A stretch of DNA of 64,000 bases from Azophilus sp965199705 (GTDB lineage Bacteria > Pseudomonadota > Gammaproteobacteria > Pseudomonadales > Azotimanducaceae). The position numbers and the translations under genes were made by a program. Each line of letters opens with the position of its first letter. Within the stretch, counting starts at the first letter, position 1. The notes under the pieces are model-generated. The model had not been told where the DNA came from. It worked only from the letters and a program-made list of their open reading frames with translations, and did not search any database. Below, one piece after another: positions 53,575 to 63,527 of this stretch. Location of the stretch: positions 1,612,001-1,676,000 of the forward strand of contig OZ241359.1 in assembly GCA_965199705.1 (NCBI GenBank), given 5' to 3'.

Positions 53575-54507
53575 TTGGTTTCCGAGCATGCCGTCCTGAG
53601 CGACCTGCCGCCTGATTTTACCTGGCCCAACGGCGCCCGCCTGGCCCTGTCGATAGTCGTCAACGTCGAGGAAGGGGCGGAGATGAACATCGCCGACGGT
53701 GACCGTGGCCCTGAGCCGGTGGACGAACTCGGGGCCGTTCCGCGCCGCCCGATTCGCGTGCACGGCAACGAGTCCAACTACCGCTACGGCATTCTGGCCG
53801 GCGCCGACCGAGTGTTCCGGTTGCTGGATGAACGCAACCTGCCGGTGACGGCTGCGGCGGCGGCCCTGGCGCTTGAGCGGGCGCCGGAATTGGCGAAACG
53901 CCTGGCGGCGAGCGATCATGAGGTGGCCTGTCACGGTTATCGCTGGGTGCACCAGTTTCGCATGTCCGAGACCGAAGAGCGCAGCTTCATTCATCAGGCG
54001 CGCGACAGCATCACCTCCAGCATCGGGCGGCGTCCGCAAGGCTGGCTCTCGCGCTTCCTGCATACCGAGAATACGGCCCGGTTGCTGCTGGAAGCGGGCT
54101 TTTTCTATCAAATGGATGACTACTCCGGGGATCTGCCGTTCTGGCGGCATGTGCCCGGCATCGAACCGTCGGACGGCAAAGGGCCTGCAGGCAGCGACCA
54201 GAGCGCCCTGCTGATACTGCCCTATGCCCTGGATTCGAATGACATGAAGATGTGGACAGCGCCCTCGCTGACGCCGCGTGACTGGGCCCGCTATGCCATC
54301 GACAGCTTTGACTGGTTGCTGGCCGAATCCGCCTCGCACGGCCCGCGCATGATGTCGCTCGGATTGCACCTGCGCATCATCGGTCGCCCGGGGCGGGCGG
54401 GTGCGCTGCAACAGTTTCTGGATCACATCTCCAGACGTTCTGACGTCTGGGTGGCGACCCGGGAAGACATAGGCCGTGCCTGGGCCGCCGCGGCGCCGCC
54501 AGCGTGA
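53575..54507 (+). CDS. Polysaccharide deacetylase-fold hydrolase (PuuE-like)
   Basis: A 310-residue NodB-fold protein beginning at TTG after AGGACG. Typical blocks: WPNGARLALSIVVNVEEGAE, NESNYRYG, DHEVACHGYRWVH, and LSRFLHTENTARLLLEAGF. Members close to this pattern (PuuE/allantoinase-like) act on small amides or N-acetyl groups rather than on polysaccharide. The position at the head of a run of acid-degradation genes supports a small-molecule role; that is inference. The metal His/Asp set is only partly clear. Confidence 0.8.
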   Translation: MVSEHAVLSDLPPDFTWPNGARLALSIVVNVEEGAEMNIADGDRGPEPVDELGAVPRRPIRVHGNESNYRYGILAGADRVFRLLDERNLPVTAAAAALALERAPELAKRLAASDHEVACHGYRWVHQFRMSETEERSFIHQARDSITSSIGRRPQGWLSRFLHTENTARLLLEAGFFYQMDDYSGDLPFWRHVPGIEPSDGKGPAGSDQSALLILPYALDSNDMKMWTAPSLTPRDWARYAIDSFDWLLAESASHGPRMMSLGLHLRIIGRPGRAGALQQFLDHISRRSDVWVATREDIGRAWAAAAPPA

Positions 54508-54588
54508 TCTTTCGACGCGCCGGCGGCAGGGGCGATTGTCAGGCGTCGCCATGACGCGCCACGCAACCAATCAGGGAGGAGAATTCGG

Positions 54589-55110
54589 ATGACGCAGAAC
54601 TTCAAGGAGGTCGGGCCGCAACGCTATCGGGAAACGTTCGGTCGCTATTTCGAAGACTTTCACGTAGGCGATGTGTACGAACATCGTCCCGGCAAGACGG
54701 TGACCCAGTATGACAATCACCTGTTCACCCTCTTGACGCTCAATACCCATCCATTGCACTTCGACGCCGAATTCGCCAAGGGTTCGGAATTCGGACGCAA
54801 CCTGGTGGTGAGCCCCTACACGCTGGCGCTGCTGATCGGCATGAGCGTCACGGACGTAAGCCAGAAGGCGATTGCCAATCTCGGCATGGAAGAGGTGAAG
54901 TTCAGTGCGCCCGTATTCGAAGGCGATACCCTGTACGGCGAGTCCGAGGTGCTGGCCAAGCGGGAGTCGCGGTCGCGTCCGGGCCAGGGCATCGTCACGG
55001 TCAAGACCCTTGGCCGCAACCAGACCGGCAAGGTGGTGTGCAGCTTTGTCCGTCAGGTCTTGATTCCGGCAAGCGGACAAGCCACGGAAGACAGGGTCGA
55101 TCACTACTGA
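54589..55110 (+). CDS. MaoC-like acyl-CoA hydratase/dehydratase
   Basis: A 173-residue hot-dog-fold hydratase. It has GRYFEDFHVGDVYEHRPGKTVTQYDN, the hydratase-type LTLNTHPLHFDAEFAK, in which Asn/His near NTHPLHFD are the expected catalytic positions, and VVSPYTLALLIGMSV. This type is close to mesaconyl-CoA hydratases and enoyl-CoA hydratases. The ribosome site is GGAGGAG. The genes for an acyl-CoA dehydrogenase and CoA-transferase downstream suggest it hydrates the enoyl-CoA made there. Confidence 0.88.
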   Translation: MTQNFKEVGPQRYRETFGRYFEDFHVGDVYEHRPGKTVTQYDNHLFTLLTLNTHPLHFDAEFAKGSEFGRNLVVSPYTLALLIGMSVTDVSQKAIANLGMEEVKFSAPVFEGDTLYGESEVLAKRESRSRPGQGIVTVKTLGRNQTGKVVCSFVRQVLIPASGQATEDRVDHY

Positions 55111-55192
55111 GCTCTGAGGCGCTCGCCACAGTCCGACTTGCGGGCGAGGCGTCAGGGCAGGGGTCACCAATAACCGACAGCAGGTGCAGCAA

Positions 55193-56380
55193 ATGGGATC
55201 AGCAGACTACGGGGCGGCAGACGAACAAGCGCTGCTTGACGCGATCAGCAAGTGGGTGGCGGGGGAAGTGAAACCTCAGGCCGCGGCCTTGGAGCAGGAA
55301 GACATCTACCCGCACGCGCTGGTCGAGCAGATGCGGGAGCTCGGTCTCTTTGGCGCGACGGTTTCCGAAGCCTGGGGCGGGCTCGGTCTGCGGGCTGGCA
55401 CCTATGCGCGGATCGTGGCGCTGATTTCCGAAGAGTGGATGTCGCTGACCGGTATCTTCAACTCGCACTTGATGATGGCGAAGATCGTCGAGAACCATGG
55501 CACCGATTTTCAGAAGGAATACTGGCTGCCGAAGTTCGTTACCGGCGAGATACGCGGCGCACTCGCCCTGACCGAGCCGGACGCCGGCACCGATCTGCAG
55601 GGCATTCGCACCCGGGCGGATCAGGTCGGCGATGGCTACCGCATCAATGGCAGCAAGACCTGGATCAGCAACGGCATAGAGGGCGGCGCGCTGGCGCTGC
55701 TGGTGAAGACAGACCCGGGCGCAACGCCGGCGCGCAAGGGCATGTCCATGTTCATCGCACCCAAGGCGGACCCGGATACGGGTGCTGCGAATGCCGGATT
55801 CCGGGTGAGCGGCAAGCTGAAGAAACTCGGATACCACGGCATTGATTCTGCGGAGCTGCAGTTTGAAGACTATGTTCTGGACGCTCGCCGACATCTGGTG
55901 GGCGGCGTTCCGGGGCGCGGCTTCTACATGGCCGTTGGCGGCCTTGAACTCGGGCGCATCAATGTGGCTGCGCGCTCCGTCGGCATTGCCCGTCGCGCCC
56001 TGAGCGAGGCGGCTTCCTACGCCCAGACCCGACGCACCTTCGGCAAGCCGATTGCCGAGCATCAGGCGATCCAGTTGAAACTGGGCGAGATGGCAACCCG
56101 CACCCGGGCATCAGAACTGCTGCTGGAGGATGCGGCCCGCGCCTATGACGCTGGCGAGCGCTGCGACATGGAGGCCGGCATGGCGAAGTACTTTGCTTCC
56201 GAGGCGGCGGTCGAGAATGCCCTTGAAGCCATGCGGATTCACGGTGGTTATGGATACTCGAAGGAGTATCCGGTAGAGCGTCTGTACCGGGACGCGCCCC
56301 TGATGTGCATCGGTGAAGGCACCAACGAGATGCAGCGCATCATCATCGCCCGCCAGTTGCTCGAAAGAAATCCTGCATGA
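55193..56380 (+). CDS. Acyl-CoA dehydrogenase
   Basis: A 395-residue FAD enzyme introducing an alpha-beta double bond in acyl-CoA. Motifs: [77 protein letters not shown] and the end [18 protein letters not shown]. The usual catalytic Glu lies in the IGEGTNE region. An in-frame GTG nine bases upstream (55184) is possible. Its stop overlaps the CoA-transferase start (ATGA). Confidence 0.93.
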   Translation: MGSADYGAADEQALLDAISKWVAGEVKPQAAALEQEDIYPHALVEQMRELGLFGATVSEAWGGLGLRAGTYARIVALISEEWMSLTGIFNSHLMMAKIVENHGTDFQKEYWLPKFVTGEIRGALALTEPDAGTDLQGIRTRADQVGDGYRINGSKTWISNGIEGGALALLVKTDPGATPARKGMSMFIAPKADPDTGAANAGFRVSGKLKKLGYHGIDSAELQFEDYVLDARRHLVGGVPGRGFYMAVGGLELGRINVAARSVGIARRALSEAASYAQTRRTFGKPIAEHQAIQLKLGEMATRTRASELLLEDAARAYDAGERCDMEAGMAKYFASEAAVENALEAMRIHGGYGYSKEYPVERLYRDAPLMCIGEGTNEMQRIIIARQLLERNPA

Positions 56381-57546
56381 AGCTCGACGGCCTGCGCGTG
56401 CTGGACCTCTCGGCCTTCCTGCCGGGGCCGCACATGACCATGATGATGGCGGATCATGGTGCTGACGTCATCATGGTGGAGCCGGCCAACGGCACAGGCG
56501 AGCCGACCCGGGAAGTGGGCTATCGGGATGCCGAAGGGATTTCGGTCTGGTTTCGCAACATCGCGCGCGGCAAGCGCAGTTTGAAGATCAACCTCAAGGA
56601 CCCGGATGGCCAGCGCTTTTTTCTGGACCTGGCGCGGCGCGCTGATGTGCTGGTCGAGGCATTTCGTCCGGGTGTGGTCGAGCGCCTTGGCATTGGCTAT
56701 CCGCGTCTGGCCGCAGAGAACCCAGGGCTGATCTATTGCTCCATCTCCGCCTTTGGTCAGGATGGCCCCTTGCGGGACAAACCCGCGCACGACTTGACGG
56801 TACAGGCCCTGGCCGGGTTCGCAGCGCTGAATCTGGGCCTTGAGGACGGCAAACCGGCGGCCCCGAACCTGCCCGCCGCCGATGCGCTGGCCTCCCTGAT
56901 GGCGTTCTCCGCCATCTTGATGGCGCTCTATCGGCGCGCCGGTACGGGTCGGGGCGATTACATTGATCTCGCCATGTTTGATGCGCTTCTCGCCTGGACG
57001 CCCAATGTCGCCGGCCCGGTGTTTGCCGAAGATGCGCATCCTGAGCCACGCAACATGCGCTCGTTCGGCGGCGCCGCCATGTATCGCATCTACGAAACTT
57101 CGGATGCGGGGTTCATTGTCCTCGGCGGCTCCGAAGTCAAGTTTGCGCGCAACCTGCTGACCGCCTTTGATCGGCTGGATCTGCTGCCGCTCGCGCAACT
57201 CGAACCGGGCCCTGGGCAGGCGCCGCTGCGGGCCTTCTTCGAGGCCCGCTTCCGCAGCCGCCCGCTCGAGTATTGGCAGCGCTTCCTGGCGCCCATCGAC
57301 TGCTGCTGGGCCCCGGTTCGCTCACTCAAGGATGCGCTTGAGGACGCGCACACACAGCACCGGCAGATGCTCTTGCGCGATCAGGCGGGCAACCGTCACC
57401 TCGGCGTGCCGATCAAGTATGCGGGAGAGCCGGCCGAGCCCAATCTGAACATCCCTGAATACGGCGAGCATTCCGCGCAGATAGGCGCAGAACTCGATTG
57501 GCCGGCGCAGGAGGTAGCGCGCTTGCAGGCCGATGGCGTGCTCTGA
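56377..57546 (+). CDS. Family III CoA-transferase (CaiB/BaiF type)
   Basis: A 389-residue transferase moving CoA between acids. Typical blocks: [40 protein letters not shown]-type start of the second block, [46 protein letters not shown] and [10 protein letters not shown] (Asp near 165 as the expected nucleophile). It would activate the carboxylic acid handled by this cluster. It overlaps the dehydrogenase by four bases, so they are surely co-expressed. Confidence 0.92.
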   Translation: MKLDGLRVLDLSAFLPGPHMTMMMADHGADVIMVEPANGTGEPTREVGYRDAEGISVWFRNIARGKRSLKINLKDPDGQRFFLDLARRADVLVEAFRPGVVERLGIGYPRLAAENPGLIYCSISAFGQDGPLRDKPAHDLTVQALAGFAALNLGLEDGKPAAPNLPAADALASLMAFSAILMALYRRAGTGRGDYIDLAMFDALLAWTPNVAGPVFAEDAHPEPRNMRSFGGAAMYRIYETSDAGFIVLGGSEVKFARNLLTAFDRLDLLPLAQLEPGPGQAPLRAFFEARFRSRPLEYWQRFLAPIDCCWAPVRSLKDALEDAHTQHRQMLLRDQAGNRHLGVPIKYAGEPAEPNLNIPEYGEHSAQIGAELDWPAQEVARLQADGVL

Positions 57547-57550
57547 TCCG

Positions 57551-58927
57551 ATGCGGCTTCAGGATCGTCTCATGGCGCTGGCGGCGGAGACCACCTACGC
57601 GGATCTGCCGCCGCAGGCCGTTCACGCCAGCCGAACCTTTCTGCTCGACAGTCTGGCCGTGGGTGTGGCTGGCCGCCAGGGGCCCTGGCGTGACGCCTTG
57701 CTGACCGTGGCCGAAAGCTGGGGATCGGGCGAGCAGGCGCGGGTGCTCGGCAGTAGTGCGCGCTTGCCGGCGTCGGCTGCCGCATGGCTCAATGCGTATC
57801 AGATCCATTGCCTGGAATTCGACTGCGTGCACGAGGCCGCAGTCGCGCATGTGATGACGCCGGTGCTCGCTGCCCTGTTGGCGGAGTGCGAGCAGGCGGC
57901 GCCGGTGGATGGTCAACGCTTCCTGCTGGCGCTGACGCTTGGGGTGGAGGCCGCGGCTGTGTTGGGTCTGGCCGCAGATGCGCCACTGACATTCTTTCGC
58001 CCGGCCACCGTTGGCGTCTTCGGCGCTGCCCTGGCGGTAGCGGTGCTTCGTCGGCAGTCAGTTGCTGTCTTGCAACTGGCCCTGGGCCATGCGCTCTGTC
58101 AGGCTGCGGGCACCATGCAGGCGCATGAAGAAGGCACGCTCACCTTGCCCGTGCAGATGGCGAATGCCGCCCGCGCCGGACTGGTGGCGGCAGACCTGGC
58201 CGACGCCGGGATTCCGGCGCCGATTGATGCTCTGGAGGGACGACATGGCTATTTCGCGCTGTTCGAGCGACGCTGTGACCCTGCCGGCCTTGCCGAAGCA
58301 CTGGGCCATACCTGGCGCGTCGTCGAGTTGAGCCATAAGCCCTGGCCGAGCGGGCGCGCCACGCATGGCGGCATCGACCTGGTGCTGCGCCTGCGGCAGG
58401 ATGGGGTCTCGGCTGACAATCTGGCGCGTCTCACCCTGGCGGCGCCACCACTCATTCATCAACTGGTAATCCGTCCACCGGAAGCGGATATGGCGAGCAA
58501 CCGCGCGCGCCTGTGTTTCGCCTGGGTGGGGGCGGTCGCGCTTGCGTTTGGTCGGGTGGGGCTGGAGCACTTCGAACCGTCCCAATGGCGGGGCGGCCCA
58601 CTTCTGACACTGGCGCAGCGCTTTCAGGCAAGCGTCAACGATGTGGCCGATCCGGCCGCTTTCGGCCCGCAGAGCGTTGTCGCCGAGTTGCGCGACGGCT
58701 CCACGCGGAGCGCTGAACTTCGCTATCTGCCTGGCGCTCCCGAGCGCCCGCTGTCGGCGGCAGCCTGCCGGCGCAAGGTGCGGGAGTGTCTGCAACTTGT
58801 GTACGCCGACGCGAGCCGGGCGGAAGCACTCGTCGAGCGCGTTCAAGCCCTCGCCGACACCGACAATGTGGCCTGTATGCTGGATCCCGTGACTGGCGAT
58901 GCGAGTCAACGAGCGTTTCGGAGATGA
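57551..58927 (+). CDS. MmgE/PrpD family protein
   Basis: A 458-residue all-helical plus alpha/beta protein of the MmgE/PrpD (2-methylcitrate dehydratase/cis-aconitate decarboxylase) family. N-terminal RLQDRLMALAAETTYADLPPQAVHASRTFLLDSLAVGVAG is the family opening, and LEFDCVHEAAVAHVMTPVLAALLA and KPWPSGRATHGGIDLVLRL follow. ATG 57551 gives this opening; an in-frame ATG 18 bases upstream would overlap the CoA-transferase. Family members dehydrate or decarboxylate hydroxy-tricarboxylates, so an acid substrate is likely, but the reaction is unknown. Its stop overlaps the ligase start. Confidence 0.88.
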   Translation: MRLQDRLMALAAETTYADLPPQAVHASRTFLLDSLAVGVAGRQGPWRDALLTVAESWGSGEQARVLGSSARLPASAAAWLNAYQIHCLEFDCVHEAAVAHVMTPVLAALLAECEQAAPVDGQRFLLALTLGVEAAAVLGLAADAPLTFFRPATVGVFGAALAVAVLRRQSVAVLQLALGHALCQAAGTMQAHEEGTLTLPVQMANAARAGLVAADLADAGIPAPIDALEGRHGYFALFERRCDPAGLAEALGHTWRVVELSHKPWPSGRATHGGIDLVLRLRQDGVSADNLARLTLAAPPLIHQLVIRPPEADMASNRARLCFAWVGAVALAFGRVGLEHFEPSQWRGGPLLTLAQRFQASVNDVADPAAFGPQSVVAELRDGSTRSAELRYLPGAPERPLSAAACRRKVRECLQLVYADASRAEALVERVQALADTDNVACMLDPVTGDASQRAFRR

Positions 58928-60291
58928 AGACCTACTTCGACGCCGCTGATCCGAAAGGGCTGCTCGCGACGCATCCGATCGGTGCGGACTTCGAGCAGTT
59001 TGCACGCCAGATCAGCCGTGATGAACTGTTCGCGCGCCAGGACGAGAGTTTCCGTCGCTGTCTCGCACGCGCCTGGCAGATTCCTTTCTATCAAAGGCTC
59101 TGGGGCCAGGTGGGCCTTGTGCCGGGCGATGTGCGCGGGCTGGACGACATTGAGAAGCTGCCTGTTTTCGACAAATCAGACCTGATGGCCAGTATCGAGG
59201 CGCATCCACCCTTCGGCGACTTCGGTGGTTTCGACCCTGCTGATGCACACCGGGCGCCGGTGATCTTTCACACCACCAGCGGCACCACAGGCCGACCCCA
59301 GGCGCTGTTGTTCGGGCCAAGATCGCGCGAGGCGCAGAATCTCCTGCTTGGGCGCCTGTATCGCTGGCAAGGCCTGCGTGCGGGCGACGTGGTGCAGTCT
59401 GTCTATGGCCACGGCCCCATCAACGGCGGCCATTACATTCGCGAGGCAGTGCTGCACTGGACCAACGCCCTGTTCATTTCTGCCGGCACCGGCGTGGAAA
59501 CCCCGTCGGTGCGCCAGGTTGAACTCATGCGTGACTATGGCGTGAGCGTGCTGGTGGGTTTCGCCGACTATCTCAAGCGGCTGGCGCAGGTGGCTCGGGA
59601 GCAGGGGTTGGTCATGGGCCAGGATCTGCGGATCCGCATGATCAGCGGCCACATGGGCCGTGAAGACAAGGCCGCGGTTGCCGATCTCTGGGGCGGGGCC
59701 GAGTGCTATGACTGGTACGGTGTTGGCGATACCGGCATCATCGCCGGCGAAGGGCCGGATCGGGACGGCCTCTATGTAATGGAAGACGCCCAGTACCTGG
59801 AATTGCTGGACGTGGACACAGGCGCGCCGGCGCCCAGGGGCGAAGCCGGCAACATCGTCTGTACCTGTCTCTTCAAGGACGACATCTACCCCGTCATCCG
59901 TTTCAACACCCATGACATCACCCGGGAACTCGATGGCGCCTCGTCTCTGGGCTATCGCCTGAAGCGCGTGGCAGGGTTTCTTGGCAGAAGTGACAATATG
60001 ATAAAGATTAAAGGTATAAACATATTTCCTCAGGCGGTTGGTCCACTTCTGGAGGTCTTGCCAGAATACCTGGGAGAGTTTGTCTGCCGCGTCACTCGCA
60101 ATGGCGGCCTGGTGGTGGCGGCGGAAGTGCGCGCTGCGGGCGGTGACCTGCGCACAAGGATGGAGGCACTGCTGAAGCGCCAGCTCGGCGTTTCAGTGGC
60201 AGTGGAACTGATGGCGCCCGGCGAGACGGCAGCCGAGACCCAGGTGAACAGCCGTCAGAAGCCGATTCGCCTGATTGATGAACGCGATTGA
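58924..60291 (+). CDS. Phenylacetate-CoA ligase-like adenylate-forming enzyme
   Basis: A 455-residue ligase of the PaaK type. The P-loop is HTTSGTTGRPQALLFG, followed by SGHMGREDKAAVADLWG, AECYDWYGVGDTG and GRSDNMIKIKGINIFPQAV. It should activate a carboxylic acid to its CoA thioester. Residues 1-40 are the usual helical lead of this type. ATGA overlap with the preceding gene and a 14-base overlap with the amidase show one transcription unit. A short AT-rich patch near 60000 encodes the DNMIKIKGINIF core. The substrate is unknown. Confidence 0.9.
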   Translation: MKTYFDAADPKGLLATHPIGADFEQFARQISRDELFARQDESFRRCLARAWQIPFYQRLWGQVGLVPGDVRGLDDIEKLPVFDKSDLMASIEAHPPFGDFGGFDPADAHRAPVIFHTTSGTTGRPQALLFGPRSREAQNLLLGRLYRWQGLRAGDVVQSVYGHGPINGGHYIREAVLHWTNALFISAGTGVETPSVRQVELMRDYGVSVLVGFADYLKRLAQVAREQGLVMGQDLRIRMISGHMGREDKAAVADLWGGAECYDWYGVGDTGIIAGEGPDRDGLYVMEDAQYLELLDVDTGAPAPRGEAGNIVCTCLFKDDIYPVIRFNTHDITRELDGASSLGYRLKRVAGFLGRSDNMIKIKGINIFPQAVGPLLEVLPEYLGEFVCRVTRNGGLVVAAEVRAAGGDLRTRMEALLKRQLGVSVAVELMAPGETAAETQVNSRQKPIRLIDERD

Positions 60292-61576
60292 CCGGCTGCT
60301 CGGCGCCGACGCCACGGCGCTGGCCAACGGCTTTGCGACTGGCGATGCTTCGCCCGTGCAGGCGCTGGACGCTTGTCTGGAGCGCATTGCGCGCCTCGAC
60401 GATGCACTCGGCGCCTTCAACCAGCTCGATGATCCAGCCAGACTCACTGAGCTGGCTGGCGCTTCGGCAGCGCGCTGGCGAGCAGGCAGGCCCCTTTCGC
60501 CGCTGGACGGTGTTCCCTTTGGCGTCAAGGCGAATATCGCGATTGCCGGCCTGCCGTGGCATGCGGGGGTCGCAGCCCGTCGGCATTTGCTCGCTTCCGA
60601 GGACGCCGGCTGTGTCGCGCAGCTACGCGCAGCTGGCCTGATTCCTCTGGGTCACTGCAACATGCACGAGGCAGCGCTTGGCGTCACCAGCGCCAATCCG
60701 GCCTATCAAGTGACCCGAAACCCGCGCGACCGGAAGCGAATCCCCGGCGGTTCCTCCGGCGGCTCTGCGGCGGCAGTCGCTGCTGGTCTGGCGCCGCTGG
60801 CGCTCGGCACCGATGATCTGGGATCGGTGCGTTTGCCTTCAGCGTTCTGCTCCGTCGTGGGTTTCAAACCGGCTTTTGGAGACATAGATACAACTGGCCT
60901 CCTGCCGTTGTCGCGGCAGCTGGATCACATCGGATTTCATACCCGAAGCGTGCGCGACGTAGCGGCGCTCATGCGCACTCTGGTCGGCTCCCTGCCAGCA
61001 CCTGCCCCTGGAGCGGTCCTGGCGCGCTGGCGGTTGCCGGCATCGTTGCCACTCGCCGGCTGCATGGGCCGCGCCTGGGAGCAATGGCTCCTGGCGAATC
61101 CCGTCGCCACGGAGGTGGACTGGTCAGATGTTGATCTGTCAGCTCTGCGCCGTGCCGGCCTGCTGATCTGCGAGCGGGAAGGCGCGCGGACCTTCGCCGA
61201 TGTGTTGCGCGGCGATCCACAAGGCGTCAGTCAGACGCTTCGTGACCTGCTCGCCTGGGGGGAAGCGCAGGATACCGCCAGGGTGGCGCGCGCCGAGGCC
61301 CGGATGCAGGCTGCTGCCGGCAGATTGCGGCGTGATCTCAGCGGGCGGATTTTGCTAAGCCCAACCTGTGCGCAGCCGCCGCCTGGCGCCGGTGAGGACG
61401 CGCCCGACACGCTTGCGGACCTGACTGCGCCGGCAGCCATCGCTGGCGTCCCGGCCATCTCGGTTCCGGCGCTGCCGGGCGAGCTGTCGCCCGGGTTGCA
61501 GATTGCTGGTCTTGAGACGGCCTCGGTGCTGGCGACGGCGGCGCGACTGTTCCCGGGCCTGGTCGAGACCTCGTGA
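60278..61576 (+). CDS. Amidase-signature hydrolase
   Basis: A 432-residue amidase-signature enzyme. The catalytic Lys is in DGVPFGVKANIAIAG, the cis-Ser in IPGGSSGGSAAAVAAG, and the nucleophile Ser in LGTDDLGSVRLPSAFC. In most members the last block reads DTGGS or DTAGS; here it is DDLGS, so the oxyanion-loop residues differ although Ser is kept. The N-terminal part resembles allophanate hydrolase and glutamyl-amidotransferase A. ATG 60278 follows a TTG by three bases, inside the end of the ligase gene. The amide substrate is unknown. Confidence 0.88.
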   Translation: MNAIDRLLGADATALANGFATGDASPVQALDACLERIARLDDALGAFNQLDDPARLTELAGASAARWRAGRPLSPLDGVPFGVKANIAIAGLPWHAGVAARRHLLASEDAGCVAQLRAAGLIPLGHCNMHEAALGVTSANPAYQVTRNPRDRKRIPGGSSGGSAAAVAAGLAPLALGTDDLGSVRLPSAFCSVVGFKPAFGDIDTTGLLPLSRQLDHIGFHTRSVRDVAALMRTLVGSLPAPAPGAVLARWRLPASLPLAGCMGRAWEQWLLANPVATEVDWSDVDLSALRRAGLLICEREGARTFADVLRGDPQGVSQTLRDLLAWGEAQDTARVARAEARMQAAAGRLRRDLSGRILLSPTCAQPPPGAGEDAPDTLADLTAPAAIAGVPAISVPALPGELSPGLQIAGLETASVLATAARLFPGLVETS

Positions 61577-61609
61577 TATAACGCCTGCGCAGAGGAGGCT
61601 TGCGCCGAC

Positions 61610-62014
61610 ATGGACATCACCGAGCTGCCTGCCATTGCGACCCGCGAGTTCATGGGCGGCACTGTCGAATCGTTTCGCGAAGACGGCGGCAGCGCCTGTG
61701 TGCGCTTCCTGCCGCCCGAAGGCATGACCAATCCGCATGGCACCGTCCAGGGTGGCTTTGTCGCCGCCATGGTGGATGACGTGGTGAGCCTGGCGACCTT
61801 CTTTGCCGGTGGCGGCCGTCCCGATTTCGTTACCACCAACATCAATGTCTGGTACTTGCGTCCCGTGCCGGTGGGCCGACCCCTGCTGGTGTCCTGTGCA
61901 TTGGTGCGAGCGGGGAGGCGGCAGGCCGTGTTCGACGCCTTCGTGCGCGCCGAGGGCGACGACAGGCTGCTGGTCAAGGCCGTACAGACGCAGCAATTCG
62001 TGCATAGCGAATGA
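61610..62014 (+). CDS. PaaI-type hot-dog thioesterase
   Basis: A 134-residue acyl-CoA thioesterase. The family core GMTNPHGTVQGGFVAAMVDDVVSLA holds the expected catalytic Asn/Gly/Asp positions (NPHGTVQGG, MVDD). It may release CoA from dead-end thioesters formed by the upstream ligase and transferase. The start follows AGAGGAGG. It overlaps the transporter gene by four bases. Confidence 0.87.
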   Translation: MDITELPAIATREFMGGTVESFREDGGSACVRFLPPEGMTNPHGTVQGGFVAAMVDDVVSLATFFAGGGRPDFVTTNINVWYLRPVPVGRPLLVSCALVRAGRRQAVFDAFVRAEGDDRLLVKAVQTQQFVHSE

Positions 62015-63060
62015 CCGGTCGGCGTCTGCTCACCGCCACCATGCTTGTCGGGCTGCTGGGGATGACGAGCTCAAGCCCAGCCGATGAGCCGCTCTTCGGT
62101 CGCGCGGTGGCCTTCGCCCAGCCGGACTCGGTATGGGATCAGGAGTGGCAGCGGGTGAAGGCGCGCCTGGCGCAGCAGGATGCGGTGCGCCTCGACTATT
62201 TCACCCGCGGTGAGCGCGGCAGCGAAGAACAGATGCTGCATGACATCCGAAGGGGCCGGGCGCATCTCGGCGGTATGTCGCTGCAAGGGCTCGCCTCCGT
62301 GGTGCCGGAACTCAACATCGCCATGGCGCCCTATGTGTTCGAGTCGGCAGAGGAGGTGGACTTCGTTTACGACCACTACCTGTTCGAGGTCTTTGACGCC
62401 CTCTTTGCCGCCAAGAACCTGAAGCTGGTGCAGTGGGTGGAGGTCGGCTGGAACGGCCTTTATGCGCAAGGGCCGGTGCGACGCCCGCAAGATGCAGCCG
62501 GCCTGCGCCTGCGCGGCTCCCCGAACCCGGCCACGCAACTGTTTCTGGCCTCGATAGGCGCGGACTCCATTCCGCTCGGCAGCGGCGATCTGGTGCCCGC
62601 CTTGCAGACCGGGCTGATCGAGGGCGGCGTATCGGCGGTGATCTTTCACTACTTCGTGACCCGGCGTTACGCCAGCCATCTGACCTTGTCCCGGCACTCC
62701 TACGACACGGGCGCGATCATCGCCAACAAGGCCTGGTTCGAGGCAGCCAGCGATGCACAGCAGCAGGTTGTAAGGAGCGCCTGGGGCGACGTTGCCGTCG
62801 CTCGTCAGGCCGTGCGCTCCCTGTACGCGCAGGTGATCGAGACCATGCGCCAGGAGGGCCTGGCGCTGCACCAGCCAAATGAAGCGGAAATGGCTGAGTG
62901 GCGGGCGGTGACTGCGCTCATCATGCCGACCCTCATCGACCGAATCGGCAACGCTGCCGAATCCGTTCACGAGGCCATATTGGCCGGCAAGGCGGCCTTT
63001 GCCGCCAGCGGGCGGGGGCCGAGGCCGGCGCCGGCGCCGACACCGGCGGAGGCGGAATGA
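62011..63060 (+). CDS. dctP: TRAP transporter solute-binding protein
   Basis: A 349-residue periplasmic binding protein of the DctP family. A signal peptide covers about residues 1-24. Blocks such as RGSEEQMLHDIRRGRAHLGGMSLQG, MAPYVFESAEEVDFVYD and LRLRGSPNPATQLFLASIGADSIPLGSGDLVPALQTGLIEG are typical; the Arg in LRLRGSPNP is the usual carboxylate-binding position, so an organic acid ligand is expected. The C-terminus carries a Pro/Ala-rich tail. It is followed by overlapping dctQ and dctM genes. Confidence 0.92.
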   Translation: MTGRRLLTATMLVGLLGMTSSSPADEPLFGRAVAFAQPDSVWDQEWQRVKARLAQQDAVRLDYFTRGERGSEEQMLHDIRRGRAHLGGMSLQGLASVVPELNIAMAPYVFESAEEVDFVYDHYLFEVFDALFAAKNLKLVQWVEVGWNGLYAQGPVRRPQDAAGLRLRGSPNPATQLFLASIGADSIPLGSGDLVPALQTGLIEGGVSAVIFHYFVTRRYASHLTLSRHSYDTGAIIANKAWFEAASDAQQQVVRSAWGDVAVARQAVRSLYAQVIETMRQEGLALHQPNEAEMAEWRAVTALIMPTLIDRIGNAAESVHEAILAGKAAFAASGRGPRPAPAPTPAEAE

Positions 63061-63527
63061 GGATACTTGGCTGGCTCGGGTGGCTGGAACGCGCCCTCTG
63101 CGCGCTTGGCTTTCTCGTCATGACCGGCGCCCTGGTGCTGGATGTGGCCACCCGTCTGATTCTCGGCCATGGCCTGGTCGGCGCCGCGCAGCTCGGGCTG
63201 GTCGGGATGCTGGTCACCGCGCTCTTCGGCGTCGGGCTTGCGGCGGATGCTGGCGATCATCTGCGGCCACGCCTGCTGGATACCTGGCGGCCTGCGCGGT
63301 GGGAGCCGGGGATGGTGCGTATCGGCCAGGGATTGACTGGCCTCTTCTACGCTGGCATGGCGGTTCTGTCCGTGCAGGTGGCCTGGGAGTCCTGGCTGCT
63401 GGCGGACCTGACCAGCTTGCTGCGCTGGCCGGTGTGGAGCCTGCAAAGCGTCTTCGTACTGGCTTTTGCAGGCAATGCCGTGCGCCATCTCCTCCTGGCC
63501 GTGTGGCCTGAAGCTGGCGCCGCCTGA
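63057..63527 (+). CDS. dctQ: TRAP transporter small membrane subunit
   Basis: A 156-residue inner-membrane protein with four helices (about 10-30, 45-65, 90-115 and 125-150), the DctQ layout. It starts at ATG 63057, overlapping the dctP stop (ATGA); its stop overlaps the dctM ATG. DctQ is an essential partner of DctM, though its role is mostly structural. Confidence 0.85.
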   Translation: MRILGWLGWLERALCALGFLVMTGALVLDVATRLILGHGLVGAAQLGLVGMLVTALFGVGLAADAGDHLRPRLLDTWRPARWEPGMVRIGQGLTGLFYAGMAVLSVQVAWESWLLADLTSLLRWPVWSLQSVFVLAFAGNAVRHLLLAVWPEAGAA

